Shown here: positions 37,655 through 47,538 of the stretch, piece after piece
Layout of the letters: every line of letters starts with the position of its first letter
Position numbering within the stretch: the stretch's first letter is position 1
Assembly: GCF_003752175.1 (NCBI RefSeq)
Contig: NZ_RJVF01000009.1
Coordinates: forward strand, 372,001-436,000
Length of the DNA stretch: 64,000 nucleotides
Reading direction: 5' to 3'
Origin: Comamonas sp. BIGb0124
Lineage (GTDB): Bacteria; Pseudomonadota; Gammaproteobacteria; Burkholderiales; Burkholderiaceae_C
Notes under the pieces: model-generated
Told to the model about the DNA's origin: nothing
The model's input: only the letters and a program-made list of their open reading frames with translations
Database searches by the model: none
Translations under genes and position numbers: made by a program

Positions 37655-37873
37655 GGACGGTTGGCGTGGCGGCAGGTCTGGACACGATCATCGCATGGCG
37701 GACGAAGCCGGACGGCGCCGCCATGAAGCCCGAGCGACGGAGCGCCGAGAGAGGGCTGCGGGCGCCGGGCCCAGGCCGCCGGCGCGAGGCCCCGACCGCG
37801 TCGTGCGTTCGCGCGCCGCACGCGCTGAACCTTGCGATGAAGCCGGGATCGAAACATCCGAGCCGCGCCCGTG

Positions 37874-37902
37874 TTGGTGAAGTGGCTCCGAACGCCGATA
37901 AT
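37874..37902 (+). promoter_or_regulatory. Sigma-70-type promoter of rodA
   Basis: TTGGTG (37874-37879) and GATAAT (37897-37902) are separated by exactly 17 bases. Transcription would start near 37909, about 36 bases before the rodA ATG. Confidence 0.65.
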
Positions 37903-37944
37903 TCGCGGCTTTGCAGCCTCTGGCTGCCGTTTTTTGTCTGATCC

Positions 37945-39099
37945 ATGGCCGTAACCTTCAACCAACCTCCGCTCTGGCGCCGCGTGCTGCCGGTGTTCCA
38001 GGGCTACGACTGGTGGCTGCTGCTGGCCATCGGCATGCTTGTCGGCATCGGCATGGTGACCATGTACTCCAGCGGTTTCGATCACGGCACCCGGTTCGTC
38101 ATGCACGGGCGCAATGCGCTGATCGCCGCGGGGGTCATGTTCCTGGCCGCGCAGGTGCCTCCGCAGCGCTGGATGCAACTGGCCGTGCCGCTCTATACCG
38201 TCGGTGTGATCCTGCTGCTGGGCGTGGAGTTTTTCGGCGTGACCAAGAAGGGCGCGACACGCTGGCTGAACATCGGCACCGAGATCCAGCCCAGCGAAAT
38301 CCTGAAAATCGCCTTGCCGCTCATGCTGGCCTGGTGGTTCCAGCGCCGCGAGGGTCAGCTCCGGCCGCTCGACTACGGCGTGGCCGCGGTGATCCTCATG
38401 GTGCCGGTGGCCCTCATCATGAAACAGCCCGACCTGGGCACCTCGCTGCTGGTTCTGGCGGCCGGGCTGGGCGTGCTGTTTTTTGCCGGGCTGAGCTGGA
38501 AACTCATCGTGCCGCCGGTGCTGATCGCCCTGACCGGCATCGTCGCGATCGTGCTCAGCGGCCCCGAAATCTGCAAGCCCGACGTGGTCTGGCCCTTCCT
38601 GCACGAGTACCAGCGCCACCGTGTGTGCACGCTGCTCGATCCCTTCAGCGATCCGCTGGGCAAGGGTTTCCACATCATCCAGGGCATGATCGCCATCGGC
38701 TCGGGCGGCATATGGGGCAAGGGCTTCCTGCAGGGCACGCAGACCCATCTGGAGTTCATCCCCGAGCGCACCACCGACTTTGTCTTTGCTGCCTATTCCG
38801 AGGAGTTCGGCCTCATCGGCAATGTCACGTTGATCTGCTGTTACCTGTTCCTCATCGTGCGGGGATTCATCATCGCCATGGATGCGCCCAACCTGTTTTC
38901 CAGGTTGCTGGCCGGTGCGGTCACGCTCATCTTTTTCACCTACACCTTCGTCAACATCGGCATGGTGATCGGCATCCTGCCGGTGGTGGGCGTGCCGCTG
39001 CCCTTCATCAGCTACGGCGGCACCGCGATGGTGACCCTGGGGCTGGGGCTGGGCATTCTGATGTCGATTTCACGCAGCCGGCGCCTGATGCAGACCTGA
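37945..39099 (+). CDS. rodA: SEDS-family peptidoglycan polymerase RodA
   Basis: The 384-residue inner-membrane protein has about ten hydrophobic segments. The RodA-specific features are GVTKKGATRWLNIG with QPSEILKIALPLMLAW (about 96-130), MKQPDLGTSLLVLAAG, and the long periplasmic loop with DPFSDPLGKGFHIIQ. EFIPERTTDFVFAAYSEEFG and PLPFISYGGTAMV follow. It polymerises lipid II during elongation with PBP2. mrdA and mreBCD, which usually precede it, are not here. Confidence 0.96.
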   Translation: MAVTFNQPPLWRRVLPVFQGYDWWLLLAIGMLVGIGMVTMYSSGFDHGTRFVMHGRNALIAAGVMFLAAQVPPQRWMQLAVPLYTVGVILLLGVEFFGVTKKGATRWLNIGTEIQPSEILKIALPLMLAWWFQRREGQLRPLDYGVAAVILMVPVALIMKQPDLGTSLLVLAAGLGVLFFAGLSWKLIVPPVLIALTGIVAIVLSGPEICKPDVVWPFLHEYQRHRVCTLLDPFSDPLGKGFHIIQGMIAIGSGGIWGKGFLQGTQTHLEFIPERTTDFVFAAYSEEFGLIGNVTLICCYLFLIVRGFIIAMDAPNLFSRLLAGAVTLIFFTYTFVNIGMVIGILPVVGVPLPFISYGGTAMVTLGLGLGILMSISRSRRLMQT

Positions 39100-39148
39100 T
39101 GCGAGGCGGCCGGTCCGGCCTTTGCGAGCAGACGCGGGCGCCGCTGCC

Positions 39149-39154
39149 TACAAT
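39149..39154 (+). promoter_or_regulatory. -10 element directly before tldD
   Basis: TACAAT ends 6 bases before the ATG at 39161, so transcription from it would begin at or next to the start codon. There is no Shine-Dalgarno sequence. A TTGCGA at 39122-39127 is too far (21 bases) to be a good -35. A leaderless tldD message is possible. Confidence 0.4.
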
Positions 39155-39160
39155 GTCTGC

Positions 39161-40633
39161 ATGATTGCACGCGAACCCACGCTCCAACGCCTGGCCACGG
39201 CCCAGGAACTGCTGCTCACGCCCTTCGGGCTGGACGAATCCCATCTTGGCCGGGTGCTGGCCGAGATCCGGACCCACCAGGTCGACGATGCGGATCTCTA
39301 CTTCCAGTACACGCGCAGCGAAGGCTGGAGTCTCGAGGAAGGCATCGTCAAGACCGGCAGCTTCAGCATCGACCAAGGCGTCGGTGTGCGGGCGGTGAGT
39401 GGTGAAAAGACGGCATTCGCCTATTCAGACGACATTTCGATGGCCTCCCTGCTCGATGCCGCCCGCACCGTGCGGACCATCGGCGCTGCCGGGCAGTCCA
39501 AGAAGGTGCGTGTGGGGGCCCGCAAGGTGGCCAAGAGCCGCAGCCTGTACGGCGCGATCGATCCCATCGCCACCCTCGACAGCACGGCCAAGGTCAAGCT
39601 GCTCGAGAAGGCCGAACGCATCGCCCGCGCGCAGGACAGCCGCATCAAGCAGGTGATGGCGGGGCTGGCCAGCGAATACGACGTGGTGCTGGTGGCGCGT
39701 GCCGACGGCACCCTGGCCGCCGATGTGCGTCCCCTGGTACGGCTGTCGATCACCGTCATTGCCGAACGCAACGACGGCGGCCAGGTGCGGCGCGAAGTCG
39801 GCTCGTCCGGCGGTGGCGGCCGTTTTGGCCTGGCCTACTTCAGCGACGAGCAGATCGAGCAGTACGCCAAGCAGGCCGTGCATGCGGCCATCACCAATCT
39901 GGATTCGCGTCCGGCACCCGCCGGTCAGATGACCGTGGTCCTGGGCCCGGGCTGGCCCGGCGTGCTGCTGCACGAGGCCGTGGGCCATGGCCTCGAAGGC
40001 GATTTCAATCGCAAGGGTTCCAGTGCGTTCTCGGGCATGATCGGCCAACGCGTGGCTGCCAAGGGCGTGACGGTGCTCGACGACGGCACGCTTGCGGATC
40101 GCCGCGGCTCGCTCAATGTGGACGACGAGGGCCACGCCAGCCAGCGCAACGTGCTCATCGAGGACGGCATTCTCAAGGGTTATATCCAGGACGCCATGAA
40201 CGCCCGGCTGATGGGCGTGGCTGCCACCGGCAACGGACGGCGCGAGAGCTACGCCCATATTCCCATGCCGCGCATGACCAACACCTACATGCTGGCCGGC
40301 GACAAGGATCCCCAGGAAATCGTCGCCAGCATCAAGAAGGGCCTGTATGCCGTGAACTTCGGCGGCGGCCAGGTCGACATCACCTCGGGCAAGTTCGTGT
40401 TCTCCGCGAGCGAGGCCTACTGGGTGGAAAACGGCAAGATCCAATACCCCGTCAAGGGCGCCACCATCGTCGGCAGCGGCCCCGAGTCGCTCAAGGACGT
40501 CAGCATGATCGGCAACGATCTGGCGCTGGACTCCGGTGTCGGCGTCTGCGGCAAGGAAGGCCAGAGCGTGCCCGTGGGCGTGGGCCAGCCCACCCTGCGC
40601 ATCGAAGGCCTGACGGTGGGCGGCACCGCTTGA
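39161..40633 (+). CDS. tldD: Metalloprotease TldD
   Basis: The 490-residue subunit of the TldD/TldE zinc protease degrades unfolded peptides and matures some microcin-like substrates. The zinc motif HEAVGHGLEGD lies near residues 270-280, and IPMPRMTNTYMLAGDKD and GGGQVDITSGKFVFSASEAYWVENG are typical. The ATG at 39161 has no upstream ribosome-binding site; a longer reading from 39122 adds a low-quality N-terminus. The partner gene tldE (pmbA) is not in the window. Confidence 0.95.
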   Translation: MIAREPTLQRLATAQELLLTPFGLDESHLGRVLAEIRTHQVDDADLYFQYTRSEGWSLEEGIVKTGSFSIDQGVGVRAVSGEKTAFAYSDDISMASLLDAARTVRTIGAAGQSKKVRVGARKVAKSRSLYGAIDPIATLDSTAKVKLLEKAERIARAQDSRIKQVMAGLASEYDVVLVARADGTLAADVRPLVRLSITVIAERNDGGQVRREVGSSGGGGRFGLAYFSDEQIEQYAKQAVHAAITNLDSRPAPAGQMTVVLGPGWPGVLLHEAVGHGLEGDFNRKGSSAFSGMIGQRVAAKGVTVLDDGTLADRRGSLNVDDEGHASQRNVLIEDGILKGYIQDAMNARLMGVAATGNGRRESYAHIPMPRMTNTYMLAGDKDPQEIVASIKKGLYAVNFGGGQVDITSGKFVFSASEAYWVENGKIQYPVKGATIVGSGPESLKDVSMIGNDLALDSGVGVCGKEGQSVPVGVGQPTLRIEGLTVGGTA

Positions 40634-40656
40634 GCGGGGCATCGGCAAGGCACGGC

Positions 40657-41157
40657 ATGGCCCGCTCCGCATCGAGCATTCGGCAAGGCCGGCCCGGCTC
40701 CTCCGGCCTGGCCAGAGCGGCCATCGCCGCTTCTTCGGGCATGCTGGTGCTGACCGCCGTCTTGCTGACGGGCTGTTCGCGGCACGAAGAGGCATCGGCC
40801 GCGCCGGGCGGCACATCATCTGCGCCGCCGGCTTCTGCGGGATCGGACGGGTCGGCCGTGTCTTCTGCTTCGGCGCCGGCCGCGCTGCCTGCCGGCTGGC
40901 TGGGCCGCTGGCAGGGGCCGGAGGGCACCTTCCTCGAGCTCGACGGCGAACCCGGCCGCTACGAGGTCGTCATCCAGAACCTCGACGGCCCCCGCACGTT
41001 CGCAGCACAGCCCGAGGGCGATGCAGTGCGCTTCGTGCGCGACGGCCAAGCCGAGCGCCTGCGCGCCGGCGATGGCCAGGCCACCGGAATGAAGTGGCTG
41101 GCCGACAAGAAGAATTGCCTGGTCGTGAAGGCCGGCGAAGGCTACTGCCGCGATTGA
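40657..41157 (+). CDS. Small lipoprotein of unknown function
   Basis: The 166-residue protein has a long basic N-terminus and then a hydrophobic run ending in the lipobox LLTGC, so it should be lipidated and sit in the envelope. A low-complexity Ala/Ser/Gly linker follows. The C-terminal domain of about 80 residues (LPAGWLGRWQGPEGTFLELDG, a VRFVRDG region, and ending DKKNCLVVKAGEGYCRD) looks like a small beta-rich fold with two cysteines that could pair. A TTG at 40630 inside the tldD stop is an alternative start. I do not recognise the family. Confidence 0.75.
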   Translation: MARSASSIRQGRPGSSGLARAAIAASSGMLVLTAVLLTGCSRHEEASAAPGGTSSAPPASAGSDGSAVSSASAPAALPAGWLGRWQGPEGTFLELDGEPGRYEVVIQNLDGPRTFAAQPEGDAVRFVRDGQAERLRAGDGQATGMKWLADKKNCLVVKAGEGYCRD

Positions 41158-41171
41158 GCACCCGGACGCAG

Positions 41172-41201
41172 GCCCGGCAGCAGCGCAACGGCCTGTCGGG
41201 C
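41172..41201. terminator. Hairpin between convergent lipoprotein and cobA genes
   Basis: GCCCGGCAG (41172-41180) pairs with CTGTCGGGC (41193-41201) with one G-U pair around a 12-base loop. No T run follows on either strand, so termination is uncertain. Confidence 0.35.
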
Positions 41202-41229
41202 TGCGCGGCAGCCGTCGCGGTTCAGCGCA

Positions 41230-42075
41230 TCAGCCGTGGCTCCGTGCGGGATCGGCGGATGCATCGTCGCTGGGCAGACCGAGCGACTGCGAGAGTTGGG
41301 GCGACTGCGCGGCCGCAGCCACGCCCTTGACGACATCGCCCACCACGATGATGGCGGGGCTGCCCAGGTCTTCGCGCTGCAGGGTGTCGACCAGTTGCCC
41401 GAGCTGTGCCACGGCGTGGCGCTGTTCGGGACGGCTGGCGTGCTTGACGATGGCCACGGGAGTGCTGGCGGGCAGGCCCGTGAGCAGTTGCTGCTGGATC
41501 TCGGCGGCATTGCTGATGCCCATGTAGATCACCAGCGTGAGCCGGGCCTGCGCGGCCGTGCGGGCCATCAGCGGCCAGTCCACGCCCTGGCCGGACTGGG
41601 CATGACCCGTCATGAAGACGACGCCGTGCGCATGGTCGCGGTGCGTCAGCGGCACGCCCAGGCTGGTCACGGCGGCCAGGCCCGAGGTGATGCCGTTGAC
41701 GACCTCGACGCTCACGCCTGCCGCTTCGAGGTGTTCCTTTTCTTCACCGCCGCGCCCGAAGATGAACGGGTCGCCGCCCTTGAGCCGCACGACGCGTTCG
41801 CCTTCGCGCGCGGCCATGATCATCAGCTTCTCGATGAAGGCCTGGGGCGTCGACTTGCAGCCGCCGCGTTTGCCCACATGCACGACACGCGCGTCCGGAT
41901 GGGCATACGCCAGGATCTCGTCGCTCACCAGATCGTCGACCAGCAGCAGCGTGGCTTGCCCGATGACGCGCACGGCCTTGAGGGTGAGCAGTTCCGGATC
42001 GCCGGGGCCGGCGCCGACCAGGGCGACGCCGCCGGAGGAGAGGTCGTGCGAAGAAGGTCTGGAGATGGCGTTCAT
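41230..42075 (-). CDS. cobA: Uroporphyrinogen-III C-methyltransferase
   Basis: The 281-residue SAM-dependent enzyme makes precorrin-2, the first step to siroheme. VALVGAGPGDPELLTLKAV (about 17-35), VGKRGG, VRLKGGDPFIFGRGGEE and GITSGLAAVTSLGVPLTHRD are all diagnostic. It lacks the CysG dehydrogenase-chelatase half. It ends the nirD-nasA-ybiB-cobA run and overlaps ybiB by four bases. Siroheme is the cofactor of assimilatory nitrite and sulfite reductases, which explains its presence here. Confidence 0.95.
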   Translation of the reverse strand: MNAISRPSSHDLSSGGVALVGAGPGDPELLTLKAVRVIGQATLLLVDDLVSDEILAYAHPDARVVHVGKRGGCKSTPQAFIEKLMIMAAREGERVVRLKGGDPFIFGRGGEEKEHLEAAGVSVEVVNGITSGLAAVTSLGVPLTHRDHAHGVVFMTGHAQSGQGVDWPLMARTAAQARLTLVIYMGISNAAEIQQQLLTGLPASTPVAIVKHASRPEQRHAVAQLGQLVDTLQREDLGSPAIIVVGDVVKGVAAAAQSPQLSQSLGLPSDDASADPARSHG

Positions 42076-43058
42076 GATGGGATGCCTTGCAGCGCGAGTT
42101 CGGCCGCATCGCCGTGCGACACCGGTGTGCCCGGCGCCTGCCCGGTGCGGATGGCGTCGCTGGCGCGGACGATCTGTTCGACTTGCTGGGTGATGGGAAG
42201 CGGCAGCGGCTGGCGGCCGGCAAGCACTTCGTGGATGTAGCCGGCGATGGCGGGCGCCGAGATGTCCCTGGGCCAGTCCGGCACCGTGGTGATGGGACCG
42301 GTCTGGGCCTCTTGCAGGCGGAAGCGCCGGCCGGCGATGAACGCATCGATCTGCTGGGTGCGGCGGGCATCGGCCACGACTTCGCCCTCGATGCCGCGCA
42401 GCAGCAGGGCATCGGCGGCGATCGTGGCATAGACCTGGGCCATCGAGATCAGGTATTCGGGATGGGTGTAGCTGCCCACCACCAACGCCCGGTCGGTGCA
42501 GGGGTTGAGCAGCTTGACCATGCTGTGCGCCGAGTTGCGCAGGCCCACCACGCGGCGCACGTCGAGCAGCCGGCGCAGCGCGGGCGACAGCACCTCGATG
42601 GGCAGGAAGTTGACTTCGTCGTCTCGCACATCGGCGACGTCGGCACGGGCGGCCAGCCCCATGGCGGCCAACACCTCTGCCGTGGTGGTGCGGCCTGGGT
42701 CGCTGCTCACGCCGTGGACGACGACACGGTAACCCCGGTCGACCAGCAACTTCGCCAGCAGCGGCGTCAGCACCGGCAGTTTGCGGGCCCCGTTGTAGCT
42801 GGGGAGGACCACGGTAGCGCGGCCGCCGGGCGAGGGCGGCACGAGGCTCATGCGGACCCGTGCGGCGTCGATGAAGCCGGCCATCTCGTCGGCCGTCTCG
42901 CCCTTGATGCGCATGGCCAGGCAAAAACCGCCGACTTCGAGGTCGGTGACCGCGCCATCGAGGACCTGGCCGAGCAGGTCCGTGGCCTGGTCGCGCGTGA
43001 GCGGGCGCGCGCCGTCCTTGCCGCGCCCGATTTCTTTGATGTAGTGGCTGATGCTCAT
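42072..43058 (-). CDS. ybiB: YbiB-family anthranilate phosphoribosyltransferase-like protein
   Basis: The 328-residue protein has the TrpD-like glycosyltransferase family 3 fold with an N-terminal helical domain (RPLTRDQATDLLGQVLDGAV, FCLAMRIKGET) and VVLPSYNGARKLP. VHGVSSDPGRTTTAEVL and VGLRNSAHSMVKLLNP follow. YbiB relatives bind nucleic acid and lack TrpD activity. The gene is repeatedly found in nitrate reductase clusters with cobA in betaproteobacteria. AT-rich sequence precedes its start, and 193 bases separate it from nasA, so it could have its own promoter. Confidence 0.88.
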   Translation of the reverse strand: MSISHYIKEIGRGKDGARPLTRDQATDLLGQVLDGAVTDLEVGGFCLAMRIKGETADEMAGFIDAARVRMSLVPPSPGGRATVVLPSYNGARKLPVLTPLLAKLLVDRGYRVVVHGVSSDPGRTTTAEVLAAMGLAARADVADVRDDEVNFLPIEVLSPALRRLLDVRRVVGLRNSAHSMVKLLNPCTDRALVVGSYTHPEYLISMAQVYATIAADALLLRGIEGEVVADARRTQQIDAFIAGRRFRLQEAQTGPITTVPDWPRDISAPAIAGYIHEVLAGRQPLPLPITQQVEQIVRASDAIRTGQAPGTPVSHGDAAELALQGIPS

Positions 43059-43251
43059 GATGGGGGATATATTGTCTCGTAGTTTTGATTATTTTTGGTT
43101 ATATGGCAAAGAGTGTTGTGTGGTCTCGACGCCCGCGGCACGGCCGCGCCGGCGCTGCAGCGCCGCGTTTTCAGAAGCCCCGTCGCGCCGTTGCGGGCCG
43201 GTGTGACCGGTCCCGTGCCGGCGGCACAAGACGGCGCCTTGCCGTGTGGCT

Positions 43252-46200
43252 TCAGTACACATCTCGAACATACCGTTTCTCGCGTGCGAGCTGGCTCAGA
43301 TGGGCCTGCGCAGCTTCGTCGGACAGCTTGCCGTGCTGCACCAGCACGTCGCGCAGCGCCTGATCCACGTCGCGGGCCATGCGGCTGGCGTCGCCGCAGA
43401 CATAGACGTGGGCACCCTGGTTCAACCAGTCGCACACGGCTGCTCCATGCTCGCGGATGCGATCCTGGACATAGATCTTGTGGGCCTGGTCGCGCGAGAA
43501 GGCGGTGTGCAGGTGGTGCAGCACGCCCTGGTTTTGCCAGGCTTCGAGTTCGTCGCGGTAATAGTAGTCCTCGGCGGCATGCTGCTCGCCGAAGAACAGC
43601 CAGTTGCCGCCCGTCGCGCCGCTGGCGGCACGTTCCTGAAGAAACGCGCGGAACGGTGCGATGCCCGTGCCCGGCCCGATCATGATGATGGGGCGGCTGG
43701 GGTCGGCGGGCACCCGGAAGTGGGCCGAGCGCTGCACGAAGACATGCAGGAGCTGGCCCGGCTCGCTGTCGGCCAGCCAGCCCGAGCACACGCCGGCACG
43801 CGACTGGCCCTCGGCGGTGTAGCGCACGGTCGACATCGTCAGATGGACCTGCCCGGCATGCACGAGAGGGCTCGACGAGATCGAGTACAGGCGCGGCTGC
43901 AGGCGCTTGAAGTGCCCGAGTGCCTCGGCGGCCGCGCCGGTGGCGGGGTAGAGGGCCAGGACGTCGGCGATGTTGCGGCCCCGCAGCCAGACGGCCAGGG
44001 CTTCCTTGCGTGTCGGATCGAGCAGGTGGTCCAGTTCGGCGCTGCGGTTGCGTTGCTGCAGCCAGCGCAGCAGCTCCAGGCCGGGGCGGCCGATGTCGAC
44101 ATGGTGGCTGAGCGCATCGCGCCAGGTGCGGGGTGCCGGCGCATGGCCGCTGGCCGGCAGCGCGAGCGGGGGCAGCGGAGCGCCGCCCTCGACGCCCAGC
44201 GCCAGCAGCAGCGCTTCGACGGCCGGCGCCGCATTGACCGGCCACACGCCGAGCGCATCGCCGGCTTCGTATTGCAGGCCGCTGTCGGCCGTGTCGATCA
44301 CGATCTGGCGGGTCTCTTTCGACGAGCCGGCGGCATTCAGCACACGGTTGCCGTGCAGCCGAGCGGTCACCGGGTGGTCGCGGTGGGTTCCGGCTGCGGG
44401 CTGCTTGCGGGCGGCGCTGGTCTGCGGGCTCGCCGCCACGGCGGCGGAGGGAGCGGGCGCGTCTGCTGCCGCGGCCGGCGCCGACAGGCACCTGACCATG
44501 GTATTGAGCCAGGTTTCGGCCGTCTGTTCGTAGTCGGGCTCGCAATCCACGCGTTCGGCCAGCCGCTGGGCGCCCACGGTGTTCAGTCGGGCATCGAGGG
44601 CACGGCCGTAGCCGCAGAAATCCGAGTAGCTCGAATCGCCCAGCGCCAGCACGGCGTAGCGCAACTGGTTCAGCGGCGCGCCTTTCCAGTTGTCGAGCAG
44701 CGTGTGCAGGGTGCCTGCGTTGTCGGGGGCTTCGCCGTCGCCGAAGGTGCTGGTGACGATCAGCAGATCGTGGGTGGCCGCCAGGGCCGCGGCGTCGAGG
44801 CTGCCCAGCTCGACGTGGCGCGGTGCCAGGCCGGCGGCCGTGAGGACTTGCACGCATTGGCTCGCCAGCGCCTGTGCGTTCCCGGTCTGCGAGGCCCAGG
44901 CCACGGTCAGCGCCCGCGCTGCGGCCGGCGGGCGGGGGCCGTGGTTGGCCGTTGCGGCGGGCTGGTCCGGTCCGCCGCCCAGCAAAGCGGCGAGCAGGCC
45001 TTCCACGTACAGGCGCCGGTGTGTAGCCAACGGGGCGTCCGCAGGCAGGGCGGGACGGACCGAGGGACGAAGTTCCAGGCCGCGCACGAAGCCCTGCAGA
45101 TAACGCTGTTCGTCGGGCGAAAAGTCGGGAGGCGGCAGCGAGGAGAGGCCCAGGCCATGGGCCAGCAGCGCGGGGGTCGCACCGGCGGAGGCAGAGGCCG
45201 GGGGCATGGCGGCCTGCGTGGCCCCGGCGTACAGGCTGTCCGGCAAGGCGCCGTCCTGCTGTGCGGCGGTGGCCATGGCCGCAGCGGCCGGGGTGGCGGT
45301 CGACTCGGCACGGTGGGCCGTGGGGGGCTGCTCGTTCATGGGGGCGGTCTCGTCGTCGGGCAGGAGGGCGGTGTCGAGCGGCGTGAGCGACACGGCGGCA
45401 TGCTTGAGCTCGGGTTGCAGCGAGATCGGGTCGCAGGCGTCGCTGGTCAGGGCATTGATGCACAGGTCCTGGCCAAACACGTCGTTCCAGTGCATGGGGG
45501 TGAAGACCTGGCCGGGCTGCACGCGGTCGCTCAGGCGGGCGGGCAGCACGGCCTGTCCGCGCCGCGAGGCGAGCCGCACCGGCTGCCTGTCGCGGATGCG
45601 CAGCGCTGCGGCGTCTTGCGGATGGATCTCGACGAACGGCGCGGGGTTCAGCTTGTTGAGGGTGCCGACCTTGCCCGTCTTGCTCAGGGTGTGCCACTGG
45701 TGCTGAAGGCGGCCGGTGTTGAGGACGTGAGGGTACTGCTCGTCCGGCAGCTCGCTGGGCGGCAGAAAGGGCCGCGCCAGGAAGCGTGCCTTGCCGTCGG
45801 CGGTCGCAAAAGACAGGCGCGGCGCCTGGGCCTGCGCGTCAAGTCGCAGGGTCTGGCTGCGGCCGTCGTTGAGGTAGCGGATGGGGTGGCGGGCATGGCC
45901 GGCCTTGGGCGGGCAGGGCCACTGCTGCGGCGACTCGCGCAGCAGGGCATGGCTGGTGCCGCGGATGTCGTACCCCGTGGCCGGATTCCAGGCCTGCTTG
46001 ATCTCCTCGAACACCTCGGCCGCGCTGGCGTACTCGAACGCCGCCCCATGGCCCATGGCGCGCGCCACGCGGGCAATCAGTTCCCAGTCGGGCAAGGCGT
46101 CGCCGGGCGCATCGACGGCTTTCGGGGCCAGCGTGAGGTTGCGCTCCGAGTTGATCATGACGCCGTCGCCCTCGGCCCACAGCGCGCCGGGCAGCAGGAT

Positions 46201-47517
46201 GTCGGCATAGCGGTTGGTTTCGGTGTCGAGGAAGGCGTCCTGCGTGATGACCAGTTCGGCGGCCTGCAGGCCGGTTATGGCCCGGGCGCGGTTGGGCACC
46301 GTGGCCACCGGGTTGGTGCAGATGATCCAGCAGGCCTTGATGCGCCCGTCGGCCAGGGCGTCGAACATCGCCACCGTGCCTTGTCCGCCTTCGGTGCGCA
46401 GGGTGCCGGGCGGCAACTGCCAGAGCCGCTCGACGAAGGCCCGGTCCTCGGGCACCAGAGCCGAGCGCTGCCCTGGCAGGCCGGGCCCCATGTAACCCAT
46501 TTCGCGGCCGCCCATGGCATTGGGCTGGCCGGTCAGCGAGAACGGACCGCTGCCCGGCCGGCAGATGGCGCCCGTGGCCAGGTGCAAGTTGCAGATCGCG
46601 TTGGTGTGCCATGTGCCGTGCGTGCTCTGGTTGAGGCCCATGGTCCAGCAGCTCATCCATTCGGGGGATTCTGCGATCCACTGTGCCGCCAGGCGGATGT
46701 CGGCTTCGTCCAGGCCGGTGAGGCGGGCCACGGCCTCGGGGGTGTAGTCGGCCAGAAAGACCGGCATGTCCGACCAGCCTTCGGTGTGGCGGGCGATGAA
46801 GTCGTCGTCGACGTGGCCGCCGGCGGCCAGCAGGTGCAGCAGGCCGTTGAGCAGCGCCAGATCGGTGCCGGGGCGGATCTGCAGATGCAGATGGGCCTTG
46901 TCGGCCGTCGCCGTGCGCCGGGGATCGACCACGATGAGTTTGGCGCCGGCCTTGACGCGCTCCATCATGCGCAGGAAAAGGATCGGATGGCAGTCGGCCA
47001 TGTTGGCGCCGGCCACAAAGAACAGCTGGCTGCTTTCGAAGTCCTGGTAGGAGCCGGGCGGGCCGTCCGAGCCCAGCGACAGCTTGTAGCCGCTGCCCGC
47101 GCTGGCCATGCACAGGCGGGAGTTCGACTCGACGTGCTGGGTGCGGATGTAGCCCTTGGCCAGCTTGCTGGCCAGGTACTGGGCCTCGAGCGACATCTGG
47201 CCCGAGACGTACAGCGCCACCGCATCCGCGCCGTGCGTGTCGATCACCGCCTGCAGGCGCCGGGCCGTTTCGGCGATGGCATGGTCGAGTTCCACGCGGA
47301 CCGGCTCGTGCTGGCGTTCGCTGCGCAGGTAGGCCTGGGCCAGCCGGCCCGGCGCATCGATCGGCTGCGCGCAGGTCTGGCCCTTGGTGCACAGCCGGCC
47401 GAAGTTGCTGGGGTGCTGCTTGTCACCCGAGACCTTGATCACGCGGCCCTGCCGGACCTCCATGACGATGCCGCAGCCCACGCCGCAGTAAGGACAGACG
47501 GATTTGACTTCGGCCAT
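43252..47517 (-). CDS. nasA: Fused assimilatory nitrate reductase and CysJ-type diflavin reductase
   Basis: A single 1421-residue reading frame encodes two enzymes. Residues 1 to about 710 are a NasA-type molybdopterin oxidoreductase with 4Fe-4S ligands C8, C11, C15 and C43, and motifs such as [16 protein letters not shown] and [13 protein letters not shown]. After an Ala/Pro-rich linker (about 715-790) comes a CysJ-like module. It has a short N-terminal CysJ-like region, an FMN flavodoxin domain at about 865-1005 ([23 protein letters not shown]), the FAD motif [14 protein letters not shown] loop [16 protein letters not shown], and the CysJ-like C-terminus KRYVRDVY. Electrons should pass NADPH-FAD-FMN-4Fe4S-Mo to nitrate without a separate reductase. 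It lies 21 bases behind nirD. Confidence 0.96.
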   Translation of the reverse strand: MAEVKSVCPYCGVGCGIVMEVRQGRVIKVSGDKQHPSNFGRLCTKGQTCAQPIDAPGRLAQAYLRSERQHEPVRVELDHAIAETARRLQAVIDTHGADAVALYVSGQMSLEAQYLASKLAKGYIRTQHVESNSRLCMASAGSGYKLSLGSDGPPGSYQDFESSQLFFVAGANMADCHPILFLRMMERVKAGAKLIVVDPRRTATADKAHLHLQIRPGTDLALLNGLLHLLAAGGHVDDDFIARHTEGWSDMPVFLADYTPEAVARLTGLDEADIRLAAQWIAESPEWMSCWTMGLNQSTHGTWHTNAICNLHLATGAICRPGSGPFSLTGQPNAMGGREMGYMGPGLPGQRSALVPEDRAFVERLWQLPPGTLRTEGGQGTVAMFDALADGRIKACWIICTNPVATVPNRARAITGLQAAELVITQDAFLDTETNRYADILLPGALWAEGDGVMINSERNLTLAPKAVDAPGDALPDWELIARVARAMGHGAAFEYASAAEVFEEIKQAWNPATGYDIRGTSHALLRESPQQWPCPPKAGHARHPIRYLNDGRSQTLRLDAQAQAPRLSFATADGKARFLARPFLPPSELPDEQYPHVLNTGRLQHQWHTLSKTGKVGTLNKLNPAPFVEIHPQDAAALRIRDRQPVRLASRRGQAVLPARLSDRVQPGQVFTPMHWNDVFGQDLCINALTSDACDPISLQPELKHAAVSLTPLDTALLPDDETAPMNEQPPTAHRAESTATPAAAAMATAAQQDGALPDSLYAGATQAAMPPASASAGATPALLAHGLGLSSLPPPDFSPDEQRYLQGFVRGLELRPSVRPALPADAPLATHRRLYVEGLLAALLGGGPDQPAATANHGPRPPAAARALTVAWASQTGNAQALASQCVQVLTAAGLAPRHVELGSLDAAALAATHDLLIVTSTFGDGEAPDNAGTLHTLLDNWKGAPLNQLRYAVLALGDSSYSDFCGYGRALDARLNTVGAQRLAERVDCEPDYEQTAETWLNTMVRCLSAPAAAADAPAPSAAVAASPQTSAARKQPAAGTHRDHPVTARLHGNRVLNAAGSSKETRQIVIDTADSGLQYEAGDALGVWPVNAAPAVEALLLALGVEGGAPLPPLALPASGHAPAPRTWRDALSHHVDIGRPGLELLRWLQQRNRSAELDHLLDPTRKEALAVWLRGRNIADVLALYPATGAAAEALGHFKRLQPRLYSISSSPLVHAGQVHLTMSTVRYTAEGQSRAGVCSGWLADSEPGQLLHVFVQRSAHFRVPADPSRPIIMIGPGTGIAPFRAFLQERAASGATGGNWLFFGEQHAAEDYYYRDELEAWQNQGVLHHLHTAFSRDQAHKIYVQDRIREHGAAVCDWLNQGAHVYVCGDASRMARDVDQALRDVLVQHGKLSDEAAQAHLSQLAREKRYVRDVY

Positions 47518-47538
47518 GGCGCGTGCTCTCCGTGTGCG

